A DNA stretch of 64,000 bases from NCBI GenBank assembly GCA_029961685.1, contig JARWKL010000009.1:17541237-17605236 (forward strand), in the 5' to 3' direction. The notes beneath the pieces are model-generated. The model was not told the origin of the DNA. It saw only the letters and a program-made list of their open reading frames with translations, and made no database searches. The position numbers were made by a program, and so were the translations under genes. Of the stretch, positions 52,498 to 63,924 are shown piece after piece. The DNA is from Aristolochia californica (Eukaryota; Streptophyta; Magnoliopsida; Piperales; Aristolochiaceae). Positions within the stretch are counted from its first letter, which is position 1. Every line of letters begins with the position of its first letter.

Positions 52498-55400
52498 AAT
52501 GAATGACTTTTGGGTTGGGATTCAACACTCAGTTAAAATTCCCTTGCCTCCCCTTTTCCCGACGATTGCAAAACCTGATATATAAAAACTAAAAAGAGGT
52601 TTAAATCCCTAAAAATTACATAAACTTTTTGGAAATATCTCTCTCCATATATGTGCATTGTGCATTTCCATTTTAGATGTGTAAATTTTTCTTAAATCAA
52701 AACTTGACTTTTCACTTTTTCCTTCATCTCGTAAGCAAAAAAGAGAATAGATGACAATGAAATGAAAATTTTAGACTTTGTGTATGGAGAAAATTTAAAG
52801 CAATAACAAAAGTAAGTAAAGAAAATTTATTCACACACCACAAATGAAGACAAAAGTTTTGTCATCCAAGTTTGGGAAATTTCACTAGATCAACAACCCC
52901 AATAGATTGGAATTTGATACGAAAGAGATTTTTCTACACTTGCTTTAAAAAATGGATATGCATGCTTGGAACATGTTAAAGATGCAAATGACCTATGGAT
53001 TCAAACCTTTTAATCAGAATTACAAACTGCTCATTGAATTCTCAAGTGAAAGTGTTGTGGGATATTTAACAGAGTCAAACAAGGCATTATTTTGCCCATT
53101 TACAAAAAGCTGACCTAACGATCATTGATGATTGTAAACTGATTTATCATGCGTAACGGGCCATATTTTTGTAACGAATGACTTTTGGGTTGGGATTAAA
53201 CACTCAGTTAAAATTCCCTCGCCTCCCCTTTTCCCGACGATTGCAAAACCTGATATATAAAAACTAAAAAGATGTTTAAATCCCTAAAAATTATAGAAAC
53301 TCTTTCGAAATATCTCTCGCCATATTTGTGCTCTGTGCATTTCCATTTTAGATGTGTACATTTTTCATAAATCAAAACATGAGTTTTCACTTTTTCCTTC
53401 ATCTCGTAGAAAATTTAAAGCAAAAACAAATGTAAGTAAATAATATTTTTTCATACACCACAAATGAACACACAAGTTTTGTCATCCAAGTTTGGGAAAT
53501 TCCACTAGTTCATCAACCCCAATAGGTTGGAATTTGATAAGAAACAGATTTTTCTACACATGCTTTAAAAAATGGATATGCATGCTTGAAACATGTTAAA
53601 GATGCAAATGACCTACGGATCCAAACCTTTCGAAAAGAATTAAAAACATCTCCTTAAATTCTCAAGTGAACGTGTAGTCGGATATTTAACCGAGTCAAAC
53701 AACCCATTATTTTGCCCATTTACAAAAAGCTGACCTAACGATCATTGATGATTGTAAACTGATTTATCATGCGTAACGGCCATATTTTTGTGAGGAATGA
53801 CTTTTGGGTAGGGATTCAACACTCAATTAAAATTCCCTCGCCTCCCCTTTTCCCGACGATTGCAAAATTTGATATATAAAAAATAAAAAGAGCTTTAAAT
53901 CCATTAAAATTACAAATTTTTTTTGGAAATATCTCTCTCTATAATTTTCCATCGTACGTTTCCATTTTAGATGTATACCTTTTTCTTAAATCAAAACATG
54001 ATTTTTCGCTTTTCCCTTCATCTCGTAGACAAAACAGAGAACAGGTGATAACGAAAGTAAAGTTTTAGAGTTTGTGTATGGAAAAACTTTGAAGCAATAA
54101 AAAACGTAAGTAAAGAAAATTTATTCACAAACCACAAATGAACACAAAAGTTTTGTCATCCAAGTTTGGGAAATCCCACTAGTTCAACAACCTCAATAGA
54201 TTGGAATTTGATAAGAAAGAGAGTTTTCAACACATGCTTTAAAAAATGGATATGCATGCTTAGAACATGTTAAAGATGCAAAAGACCTATGGATCCAAAC
54301 CTTTTAAAGAGAATAAAAAGTTGCTCATTAAATTATCAAGTGAACGTGCGGTGGGATATTAAACCGAGTCAAACAAGCCATTATTTTGCCCATTTACAAA
54401 AAGCTGACCTAACGATCATAGATGTTTGTAAACTGATTGATCATGCGTAACAGGCCATATTTTTGTAACGAATGACTTTTAGGTTGGGATTCAACACTCA
54501 ATTAAAATTCCCTCGCCTCCCCTTTTCTCGACGAATGCAAAACCTGATATATAAAAACTAAAAAGAGGTTTAAATCCCTAAAAATTACTAAAACTTTTTG
54601 GAAATATCTCTCTCCATATTTGTGCATTGTGCATTTCCTTTTTAGATGTGTACATTTTTCTTAAATCAAAACTAGAGTTTTCACTTTTTCCTTCATCTCG
54701 TAGACAAAAAAGAGAATAGATGACAATGAAATGAAAATTTTAGACTTTGTGTATGGAGAAAATTTAAAGCAATAAAAAACGTAAGTAAAGAAAATTTATT
54801 CACAAACCACAAATGAAGACAAAAGTTTTGTCATCCAAGTTTGGGAAATTCCACTAGTTGAACAACCTCAATAGATTGGAATTTGATAAGAAAGAGATTT
54901 TTCAACACATGCTTTAAAAATGGATATGCATGGTTAGAACATGTTAAAGATGCAAATGACCTATGGATCCAAACCTTTTAAAAAGAATAACAAACCGCTC
55001 ATTGAATTCTCAAATGAACGTGCGGTGGGATATATAACCGAGTGAAACAAGCCATTATTTTGCCCATTTACTAAAAGCTGACCTAACGATCATTGATGAT
55101 TGTAAACTAATTTATCATGCGTAACGGGCCATATTTTTGTAAGGAATGACTTTTGGGTTGGGATTCAACACTCAGTTAAAATTCCCTCGCCTCCCCTTTT
55201 CCCGACGATTGAAAAACCTGATATATAAAAACTAAAAAGATGTTTAAATCCCTAAAAAGTATAGAAACTTTTTGGTAATATCTCTCTCTATAATTTTGCA
55301 TTGTGCATTTCCATTTTAGATGGATACGTTTTTCTTAAATCAAAACTTGAGTTTTCATTTTTCCCTTCATCTCGTAGACAAAACAGAGAATAGATGACAA

Positions 55401-57162
55401 CGAAATAAAAATTTTAGACTTTGTGTATGGAAAAAATTTAAAGCAATAAAAAACGTAAGTAAGGAAAATTTATTCACACACCACATATGAACTCAAAATT
55501 TTTGTCATCCAAGTTTGGGAAATTCCACTAGTTGAACAACCCCAAAAGATTGGAACTTGATAAGAAAGAGATTTTTCTACACATGCTTTAAAAAATGGAT
55601 ATGCATGCTTGGAACATGTTAAAGATGCAAATGACCTATGGATCCAAACCTTTTAAAAAGAATAGCAAACCGCTCAATGAATTCTCAAGTGAAAGTGCGG
55701 TGGGATATTTAACGGAGTCAAACAAGCCATTATTTTGCCCATTTACATAAAGCTGACCTAACATCATTGATGATTGTAAACTGATTTATCATTCGTAATG
55801 GGCCATATTTTTGTGAGGAATGACTTTTGGGTTTGGATTCAACACTCAGATAAAATTCCCTCGCCTTCCCTTTTCCCGACAATTGCAAACCTGATATATA
55901 AAAACTAAAAAGAGGTTTAAATCCTTAAACTTACAGAAAATGTTTGGAAATTTCTCTCTCTATAATTTTCCATTGTGCGTTTCCGTTTTAGATGTATATT
56001 TTTTTCTTAAATCAAAACATGATTTTTCACTATTCCCTTCATCTGGTAGACAAAACAGAGAATAGGTGATATCGAAATGAAAATTTTAGAGTTTGCGTAT
56101 GGAAAAAATTTAAAGCAATAAAAAACGTAAGTAAAGAAAATTTATTCACACACCACAAATGAGCACAAAAGTTTTGTCATCCAAGTTTGGGAAATTCCAC
56201 TTGCATAACAACCCCAATAGCTTAGAATTTGATAAGAAAGAGATATTTCTACACATGCTTTAAAAACGGATATGCATGCTTGAAACATGTTAAAGATGCA
56301 AATGACCTATGGATCTAAACCTTTTAAAGAGAATAAAAAGTTGCTCATTAAATTATCAAGTGAACGTGCGGTGGGATATTTAACCGAGTCAAACAAGCCA
56401 TTATTTTGCCCATTTACAAAAAGCTGACCTAACGATCATTGATGATTGTAAACTGATTGGACATGCGTAACCGGCCATATTTTTGTAACGAATGACTTTT
56501 TGGTTGGGATTCAACACTCAGTTAAAATTCGCTCGCCTCCCCTTTTCTCGACAATTGCAAAACCTGATATATAAAAACTAAAAAGAGGTTTAAATCCCTA
56601 AAAATTACATAAACTTTTTGGAAATATCTCTCTACATATTTGTGCATTGTGCATTTCCTTTTTATATGTGTACATTTTTCTTAAATCAGAACTTGAGTTT
56701 TCACTTTTTCCTTCATCTCGTAGACAAAAAAGAGAATAGATGACAACGAAATGAAAATTTTAGACTTTGGGTATGGAGAAAATTTAAAGCAATAACAAAC
56801 GTAAGTAAAGAAAATTTATTCAACACACCACAAATGAACACAAAAGTTTCGTCATCCAAGTTTGGAAAATTCCACTAGTTCAACAATCTCAATAGATTGG
56901 AATTTGATAAGAAAGAGATTTTTCTACACATGCTTTAAAAAATGGATATGCATGCTTGGAACATGTTAAAGATGCAAATGACCTATGGATCCAAACCTTT
57001 TAAAAAGAATAACAAACTGCTCATTGAATTCTCAAGTGAACGTGCGGTGGGATATTTAACCGAGTCAAACAAGCCATTATTTCGCCCATTTACAAAAAAC
57101 TGACCTAACGATCATTGATGATTGTCAACTGATTTATCATGCGTAACGGGCCATATTTTTTT
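52498..57162 (+). repeat. Monomers 79-85 leading to the inversion
   Basis: Classes A2, A (deleted), C/A mosaic (53792), A, B' (55141), C (55815), A (56487). Monomer 84 (55815) has rare variants 'cacttgcataac', 'aaaaacggatatgc' and, at its end, 'acatgcgtaaccggcc'. Monomer 85 has 'cctttttatatgtg' and 'atcagaacttg'. These same variants reappear in the inverted array at 62577-63924. Confidence 0.83.
53173..53791 (+). repeat. Monomer 80, 619 bp, 56-bp deletion
   Basis: At 53,401-53,420 'catctcgtaga' continues as 'aaatttaaagc'. The usual 56 bp from 'caaaaaagagaat' to 'tgtatggaga' are missing. The two ends share 'aga'. Confidence 0.9.
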
Positions 57163-57400
57163 AAGGAATGGCTTTTGGGTTGGGATTCAACACTCAGTTA
57201 AAATTACCTCGCCTCCCCTTTTCCCGACGATTGCAAAACCACATATATAAAAGCTAAAAAGAGGTTTAAATCCCTTAAAATTATAGAATCTTTTTGGAAA
57301 TATCTCTCTCTATAATTTTCCATTGTGCGTTTCCATTTTAGATGTATACTTTTTTCTTAAATAAAAACATGAGTTTTCACTTTTCCCTTCATCTCGTAGA
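57163..57400 (+). repeat. Monomer 86, truncated by the inversion
   Basis: The first 238 bp of a C-type monomer ('gcgtttcc', 'catgagttttc'), starting with a variant box 'aaggaatggc'. It breaks off at 'catctcgtaga' where the orientation changes. Confidence 0.9.
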
Positions 57401-57413
57401 GAGAGATATTTTG
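57397..57413. other. Inversion junction between the two arrays
   Basis: The forward monomer that starts at 57163 runs normally to 'catctcgtaga' near 57,400. The next bases, 'tagagagagatattt' (57397-57411), match the minus-strand reading of a different part of the monomer, where 'tatagagagagatatttcc' is normal. The sequence then jumps again to 'tttggatccatagg' on the minus strand and stays inverted. So two switches lie within about 15 bp, sharing 4 bases (taga) at the first and 3 (ttt) at the second. This looks like a non-homologous, microhomology-type join with a short templated filler. An assembly error is the main alternative. Confidence 0.85.
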
Positions 57414-57918
57414 GATCCATAGGTCATTTGCATCTTTAACATGTTTCAAGCTTGCAGATCCATTTTTTATAGCATGTGTAGAAAAATCTCTTTCTTATCA
57501 AATTGAAATCTTTTGGGGTTGTTGAACTAGTGGAATTTCCCAAACTTGGATAACAAAACTTTTTTGTGTCCATTTGTGGTGTGTGAATAAATTTTCCTCA
57601 CTTACCTTTTTTATTGCTTTAAATTTTTTCGTACACAAAGTCTAAAATTTTCATTTCATTGTCATCTATTCTCTGTTTTGTCTACGAGATGAAGGGAAAA
57701 GTGAAAACTCATGTTTTGATTTAAGAAAAATGTATACATCTAAAATGGAAATGAACAATGCACAAATATGAAGAGAGATATTTCCAAAAAGTTTCTGTAA
57801 TTTTTAGGGATTTAAATCTCTTTTTAGTTTTTATATATCAGATTTTGCAATCATCAAGAAAAGGGGAGGCGAGGGAATTTTAACTGAGTGTTGAATCCCA
57901 ACAAAAAAGTCGTTCGTT
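57411..57918 (-). repeat. Truncated first inverted monomer
   Basis: Holds the minus-strand reading from 'tttggatccatagg' down to the start box 'gtcgttcgtt', about 508 bp, equivalent to the first three quarters of a monomer. Its last 238 bp are the reverse complement counterpart of 57163-57400, so the two could pair around a loop of roughly 280 bp. It mixes variants: C/B-like 'actcatgttttg' with A-like 'cacaaatatg'. Confidence 0.88.
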
Positions 57919-60616
57919 ACAAAAATATGGCCCGTTACGCATGATAAATCAATTTACAATCATCAATGATCGTTATGTCAACTTTTTGTAAATGGGCAAA
58001 ATAATGGCTTGTTTGACTCAGTTAAATTTCCCACCGCACGTTCACTTGATAATTTAATGAGCAACTTTTTATTCTCTTCAAAAGGTTTGGATCCATATGT
58101 CATTTGCATCTTTAACATATTTCAAGCATGCACATCCATTTTTAAAGCATGGATAGAAATATCTCTTTCTTATCAAATTCCAAACTATTGGGGTTGTTGT
58201 GCTAGTGGAATTTCCCAAACTTGGATGACAAAACTTTTGTGTTCATTTGTGGTGTGTGAATAAATTTTTTTACTTACACTTTTTATTGCTTTAAATTTTT
58301 TCCATACACAAACTCTAAAATTTTCATTTCGTTGTCACCTATTCTCTGTTTTGTCTACGAGATGAAGGGAAAAGTGAAAACTCATGTTTTGATTTAACAA
58401 AAATGTACACATCTAAAATGGAAATGCACAATGCACAAATATGGAGAGAGATATTTCCAAAAAGTTTCTGTAATTTATTGGGATTTGAACCTCTTTTTAG
58501 TTTTTATATATCAGGTTTTGCAATCGTCGGGAAAAGGGGAGGCGAGGGAATTTTAACTGAGTGTTGAATCCCAACCCAAAAGTCATTCCTTAAAAAAATA
58601 TGGCCCGTTACGCATGATAAATCAGTTTACAATCATCAATGATCGTTATCTCAACTTTTTGTAAATGGGCAAAATAATGGCTTGTTTGACTCCGTTAAAT
58701 TTCCCACCGCACGTTCACTTGATAATTTAATGAGCAACTTTTTATTCTCTTTAAAAGGTTTGGATCCATAGGTCATTTGCATATTTAACATGTTTCAAGC
58801 ATGCATATCCATTTTTTAAAGCATGGATAGAAATATCTCTTTCTTATCAAATTCCAAGCTATTGGGGTTGTTGTGCTAGTGGAATTTCCCAAACTTGTAT
58901 GACAAAGCTTTTGTGTTCATTTGTGGTGTGTGAATAAATTTTCTTTACTTATGTTTTTTATTGCTTTAAATTTTTTCCATACACAAACTCTAAAATTTTC
59001 ATTTCGTTGTCACCTACTCTCTGTTTTGTCTACGAGATGAAGGGAAAAGTGAAAACTCATGTTTTAATTTAACAAAAATGTACACATCTAAAATGGAAAT
59101 GCACAATGCACAAATATGGAGAGAGATATTTCCAAAAAGTTTCTGTAATTTATAGGGATTTGAACCTCTTTTTAGTTTTTATATATCAGGTTTTGCAATC
59201 GTCGGGAAAAGGGGAGGCGAGGGAATTTTAACTGAGTGTTGAATCCCAACCCAAAAGTCATTCCTTAAAAAAATATGGCCCGTTACGCATGATAAATCAG
59301 TTTACAATCATCAATGATCGTTATCTCAACTTTTTGTAAATGGGCAAAATAATGGCTTGTTTGACTCCGTTAAATTTCCCACCGCACGTTCACTTGATAA
59401 TTTAATGAGCAACTTTTTATTCTCTTTAAAAGGTTTGGATCCATAGGTCATTTGCATATTTAACATGTTTCAAGCATGCATATCCATTTTTTAAAGCATG
59501 GATAGAAATATCTCTTTCTTATCAAATTCCAAGCTATTGGGGTTGTTGTGCTAGTGAAATTTCCCAAACTTGTATGACAAAGCTTTTGTGTTCATTTGTG
59601 GTGTGTGAATAAATTTTCTTTACTTATGTTTTTTATTGCTTTAAATTTTTTCCATACACAAACTCTAAAATTTTCATTTCGTTGTCACCTACTCTCTGTT
59701 TTGTCTACGAGATGAAGGGAAAAGTGAAAACTCATGTTTTAATTTAACAAAAATGTACACATCGAAAATGGATATGCACAATACACAAATATGGAGAGAG
59801 ATATTTCCAAAAAGTTTCTGTAATTTTTAGGGATTTGAACCTCTTTTTTATTTTTATATATCAGGTTTTGCAATCGTCGGGAAAAGGGGAGGCGAGGGAA
59901 TTTTAACTGAGTGTTGAATCCCAAACCAAAAGTCATTCCTTACAAAAATATGGCCCGTTACGCATGATAAATCAGTTTACAATCATCAATGATCGTTATC
60001 TCAACTTTTTGTAAATGGGCAAAATAATGGCTTGTTTGACTCAGTTAAATTTCCCACCGCACGTTCACTTGATAATTTAATGAGCAACTTTTTATTCTTT
60101 TTAAAAGGTTTGGATCCATAGGTCATTTGCATCTTTAACATGTTTCAAGCATGCACATCCATTTTTTAAAGCATGGATAGAAATATCTCTTTCTTATCAA
60201 ATTCCAAGCTATTGGGGTTGTTGTGCTCGTGGAATTTCCCAAGCTTAAATGACAAAACTTTTGTGTTCATTTGTGGTGTGTGAATAAATTTTCTTTATTT
60301 ATGTTTTTTATTCCTTTAAATTTTTTCCATACACAAACTCTAAAATTTTCATTTCGTTGTCACCTATTCTCTGTTTTGTCTACGAGATGATGGGAAAAGT
60401 GAAAACTCATGTTTTGATTTAACAAAAATGTACACATCTAAAATGGAAATGCACAATGCACAAATATGGAGAGAGATATTTCCAAAATGTTTCTGTAATT
60501 TTTAGGGATTTAAACTTCTTTTTATTTTTTATATATCAGGTTTTGCAATCGTCGGGAAAAGGGGAGGCGAGGGAATTTTAATTGAGTGTTGAATCCCTAC
60601 CCAAAAGTCATTCCTT
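57919..60616 (-). repeat. Four inverted monomers of one recent C/A hybrid subfamily
   Basis: Copies 57919-58591, 58592-59266, 59267-59941 and 59942-60616 share variants not seen in the forward array, including 'gcatggatagaaat' and 'gatttaacaaaaatg' or 'aatttaacaaaaatg'. Seen from the minus strand they are A-like in front and C-like behind. The second and third are nearly identical (offset 675), sharing 'gacaaagctttt', 'cacctactctctg' and 'gactccgttaaat'. I see only about eight differences between them. Confidence 0.88.
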
Positions 60617-63600
60617 ACAAAAATATGGCCCGTTATGCATGATAAATCAGTTTACAATCATCAATGATAGTTAGTTGAGCTTTTTGAAAATGGGCAAAAT
60701 AATGGCTTGTTTGACTCAGTTAAATATCCCACCGCACATTCACTTGATAATTAAATGAGCGGTTTGTAATTCTCTTGAAAAGGTTTGGATCCATAGGTCA
60801 TTTGCATCTTTAAAATGTTCCAAGCATGCATATCCATTTTTTAAAGCATGTGTAGAAAATTTTCTTTCTTATCAAATTCCAATCTATTGAGGTTGTTGAA
60901 CTAGTGGAATTTCCCGAACTTGGATCACAAAACTTTTGTGTTCATATGTGGTGTGTGAATAAATTTTCCTTACTTACGCTTTTTATTTTTTTAAAATTTT
61001 TTCCATACACAAAGTCTAAAATTTTCATTTCGTTGTCATCTATTCTCTGTTTTGTCTACGAGATAAAGGGAAAAGTAAAAACTGAAGTTTTGATTTAAGA
61101 AAAAAGTATACATCTAAAATGGAAATTCACAATGCAAAATTATAGAGAGAGATATTTCCAAAAAGTTTCAGAAATTTTTAGGGATTTAAACCTCTTTTTA
61201 GTTTTTATATATCAGGTTTTGCAATCGTTAGGAAAAGGGGTAGCTGGGGAATTTTAACTGAGTGTTGAATCCCAACCCAAAAGTCATTCCTTACAAAAAT
61301 ATGGCCCGTTACGCATGATAAATCAGTTTACAACAATCAATGATCGTTAGGTCAGCTTTTTGTAAATGGGTAAAATAATGGCTTGTTTGACTCGGTTAAA
61401 TATCCGACCGCACGTTCATTTGAGAATTCAATGAGCGGTTTGGTATTTTTTTTAAAAGGTTTGGATCCATAGGTCATTTGCATCTTTAACATGTTCCAAG
61501 CATGCATATCCATTTTTTAAAGCATGTGTAGAAAAATCTAGTGGAATTTCCCAAACTTGGATGACAAAACTTTTGTCTTCATTTGTGGTGTGTGAATAAA
61601 TTTTCTTCACTTACGTTTGTTATTGCTTTAAATTTTCTCCATTCACAAAGTCTAAAATTTTCATTTCGTTGTCATCTATTCTCTTTTTTGTCTACGAGAA
61701 GAAAGGAAAAAGTGAAAACTCAAGTTTTTATTTCAGAAAAATTTACACATCTAAAATGGAAATGCACAATTTAAAAATATGGAGAAAGATATTTCGAAAA
61801 AATTTCTGTAGTTTTTAGGGATTTAAACCTCTTTTTAGATTTTATATATCAGGTTTTGCAATCGTCAGGAAAAGGGGAGGCGAGGGAATTTTAATTGAGT
61901 ATTGAATCCCAACCCAAAAGTCATTCCTTACAAAAATATGCCCCGTTACGCATGATAAATCAGTTTACAATCATCAATGATCATTAGGTTTACTTTTTGT
62001 AAATGGGCAAAATAATGGCTTATTTGACTCGGTTAAACATCCCACCGTACTTTCACTTGAGAATTCATTGAGCGGTTTGTTATTCTTTTTAAACGGTTTG
62101 GATCCATAGGTCATTTACATCTTTAACATGTTCCATGCATGCATATCCATTTTTTAAAGCATGTGTAGAAAAATCTCTTTCTTATCAATTTCCGATCTAT
62201 TGAGGTTGTTGATCTAGTGGAATTTCCCAAACTTGGATCACAAAAATATTTCCCTTACTTACGTTTTTTCTTGCTTTTAATTTTTTCCATACACAAAGTC
62301 TAAAATTTTCATTTCGTTGTCATCTATTCTCTGTTTTGTCTACGAGATGAAGGAAAAAGTGAAAACTCAAGTTTTGATTTAAGGAAAAAGTATAAATCTA
62401 AAACGGAAATGCACAATGCAAAATTATAGAGAGAGATATTTCCAAAAAGTTTCTGTAATTTTTAGGGATTTAAAAATCTTTTTAGTTTTTATATATCAGG
62501 TTTTGCAATCGTCGGGAAAAGGGGAGGCGAGGGAATTTTAACCGAGTATTGAATCCCAACCCAAAAGTCATTCCTTACAAAAATATGGCCGGTTACGCAT
62601 GTTCAATCAGTTTACAATCATCAATGATCGTTAGGTCAGCTTTTTGTAAATGGGCAAAATAATGGGTTGTTTGACTCGGTTAAATATCCAACCGGACGTT
62701 CACTTGATAATTTAATGAGCAACATTTTATTCTCTTTAAAAGGTTTAGATCCATAGGTCATTTGCATCTTTAACATGTTTCAAGCATGCATATCCGTTTT
62801 TAAAGCATGTGTAGAAATATCTCTTTCTTATCAAATTCCAAGCTATTGGGTTTGTTATGCAAGTGGAATTTCCCAAACTTGGATGACAAAACTTTTGTGT
62901 TCATTTTTGGTGTGTTGAATAAATTTTCTTTACTTATGCTTGTTATTGCTTTAAATTTTCTCCATACACAAAGTCTTAAATTTTCATTTCGTTGTCATCT
63001 ATTCTATTTTTTGTCTACGAGATGAAGGAAAAAGTGAAAACTCAAGTTCTGATTTAAGAAAAATGTACACATATAAAAAGGAAATGCACAATGCACAAAT
63101 ATGGAGAGAGATATTTCCAAAAAGTTTCTGTAATTTTTAGGGATTTAAACCTCTTTTTAGTTTTTATATATCACGTTTTGCAATTGTCGAGAAAAGGGGA
63201 GGCCAGCGAATTTTAACTGAGTGTTGAATCCCAACAAAAAGTCATTCGTTACAAAAATATGGCCGGTTACGCATGTTCAATCAGTTTACAATCATCAATG
63301 ATCGTTAGGTCAGCTTTTTGTAAATGGGCAAAATAATGGGTTGTTTGACTCGGTTAAATATCCCACCGCACGTTCACTTGATAATTTAATGAGCAACTTT
63401 TTATTCTCTTTAAAAGGTTTAGATCCATAGGTCATTTGCATCTTTAACATGTTTCAAGCAAGCATATCCGTTTTTAAAGCATGTGTAGAAATATCTCTTT
63501 CTTATCAAATTCCAAGCTATTGGGGTTGTTATGCAAGTGGAATTTCACAAACTTGGATGACAAAACTTTTGTGCTCATTTGTGGTGTGTGAATAAATTTT

Positions 63601-63924
63601 CTTTACTTACGTTTTTTATTGCTTCAAATTTTTTCCATACGCAAACTCTAAAATTTTCATTTCGTTATCACCTATTCTCTGTTTTGTCTAGCAGATGAAG
63701 GGAATAGTGAAAAATCATGTTTTGATTTAAGAAAAAAGTATACATCTAAAATGGAAATGCACAATGCAAAATTATAGAGAGAGATATTTCTAAAAATTTT
63801 ATGTTATTTTTAGGGATTTTAACCTCTTTTTAGTTTTTATATATCAGGTTTTGCAATCGTCGAGAAAAGGGGAGGCGAGGGAATTTTAACCGAGTCTTGA
63901 ATCCCAACCAAAAAGTCATTCCTT
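60617..63924 (-). repeat. Five inverted monomers, two of them shortened
   Basis: Right-hand ends at 61292, 61929, 62576, 63250 and 63924. The copy 61293-61929 lacks about 38 bp at 61,537 ('gaaaaatct' joined to 'agtggaattt'). The copy 61930-62576 lacks about 28 bp at 62,243 ('ggatcacaaaaa' joined to 'tatttccctta'). The last two (62577-63250 and 63251-63924) share 'atccgttttt', 'ttatgcaagtgg' and 'ggccggttacgcatg', the reverse complements of rare variants in monomer 84. Confidence 0.85.

Larger units (their letters stand above)
1..57400 (+). repeat. Forward satellite array, about 675-bp monomer, 85 complete copies plus one truncated
   Basis: The same text recurs every 670-677 bases, starting with 'aaggaatgac' and ending with 'gggccatatttttgt'. 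Monomer starts read from the sequence: 1, 676, 1343, 2017, 2660, 3335, 4009, 4684, 5358, 6033, 6704, 7379, 8054, 8725, 9397, 10071, 10743, 11417, 12091, 12767, 13442, 14119, 14794, 15468, 16143, 16818, 17494, 18169, 18835, 19508, 20182, 20843, 21595, 22271, 22879, 23555, 24230, 24904, 25579, 26252, 26927, 27600, 28275, 28950, 29623, 30298, 30974, 31648, 32323, 32997, 33671, 34345, 35019, 35663, 36338, 37012, 37686, 38326, 38999, 39674, 40349, 41022, 41696, 42370, 43044, 43720, 44394, 45068, 45740, 46426, 47100, 47775, 48449, 49124, 49799, 50474, 51149, 51824, 52498, 53173, 53792, 54467, 55141, 55815, 56487, 57163. Copies differ by scattered substitutions and small indels. No other DNA is inserted anywhere. 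I call it satellite DNA; centromeric or subtelomeric location cannot be told from the window. Confidence 0.98.

Noticed and set aside
58009..58263. Plus-strand 84-codon frame in the inverted array
   Set aside because: Only an antisense reading of the same repeat; its neighbours carry stops.
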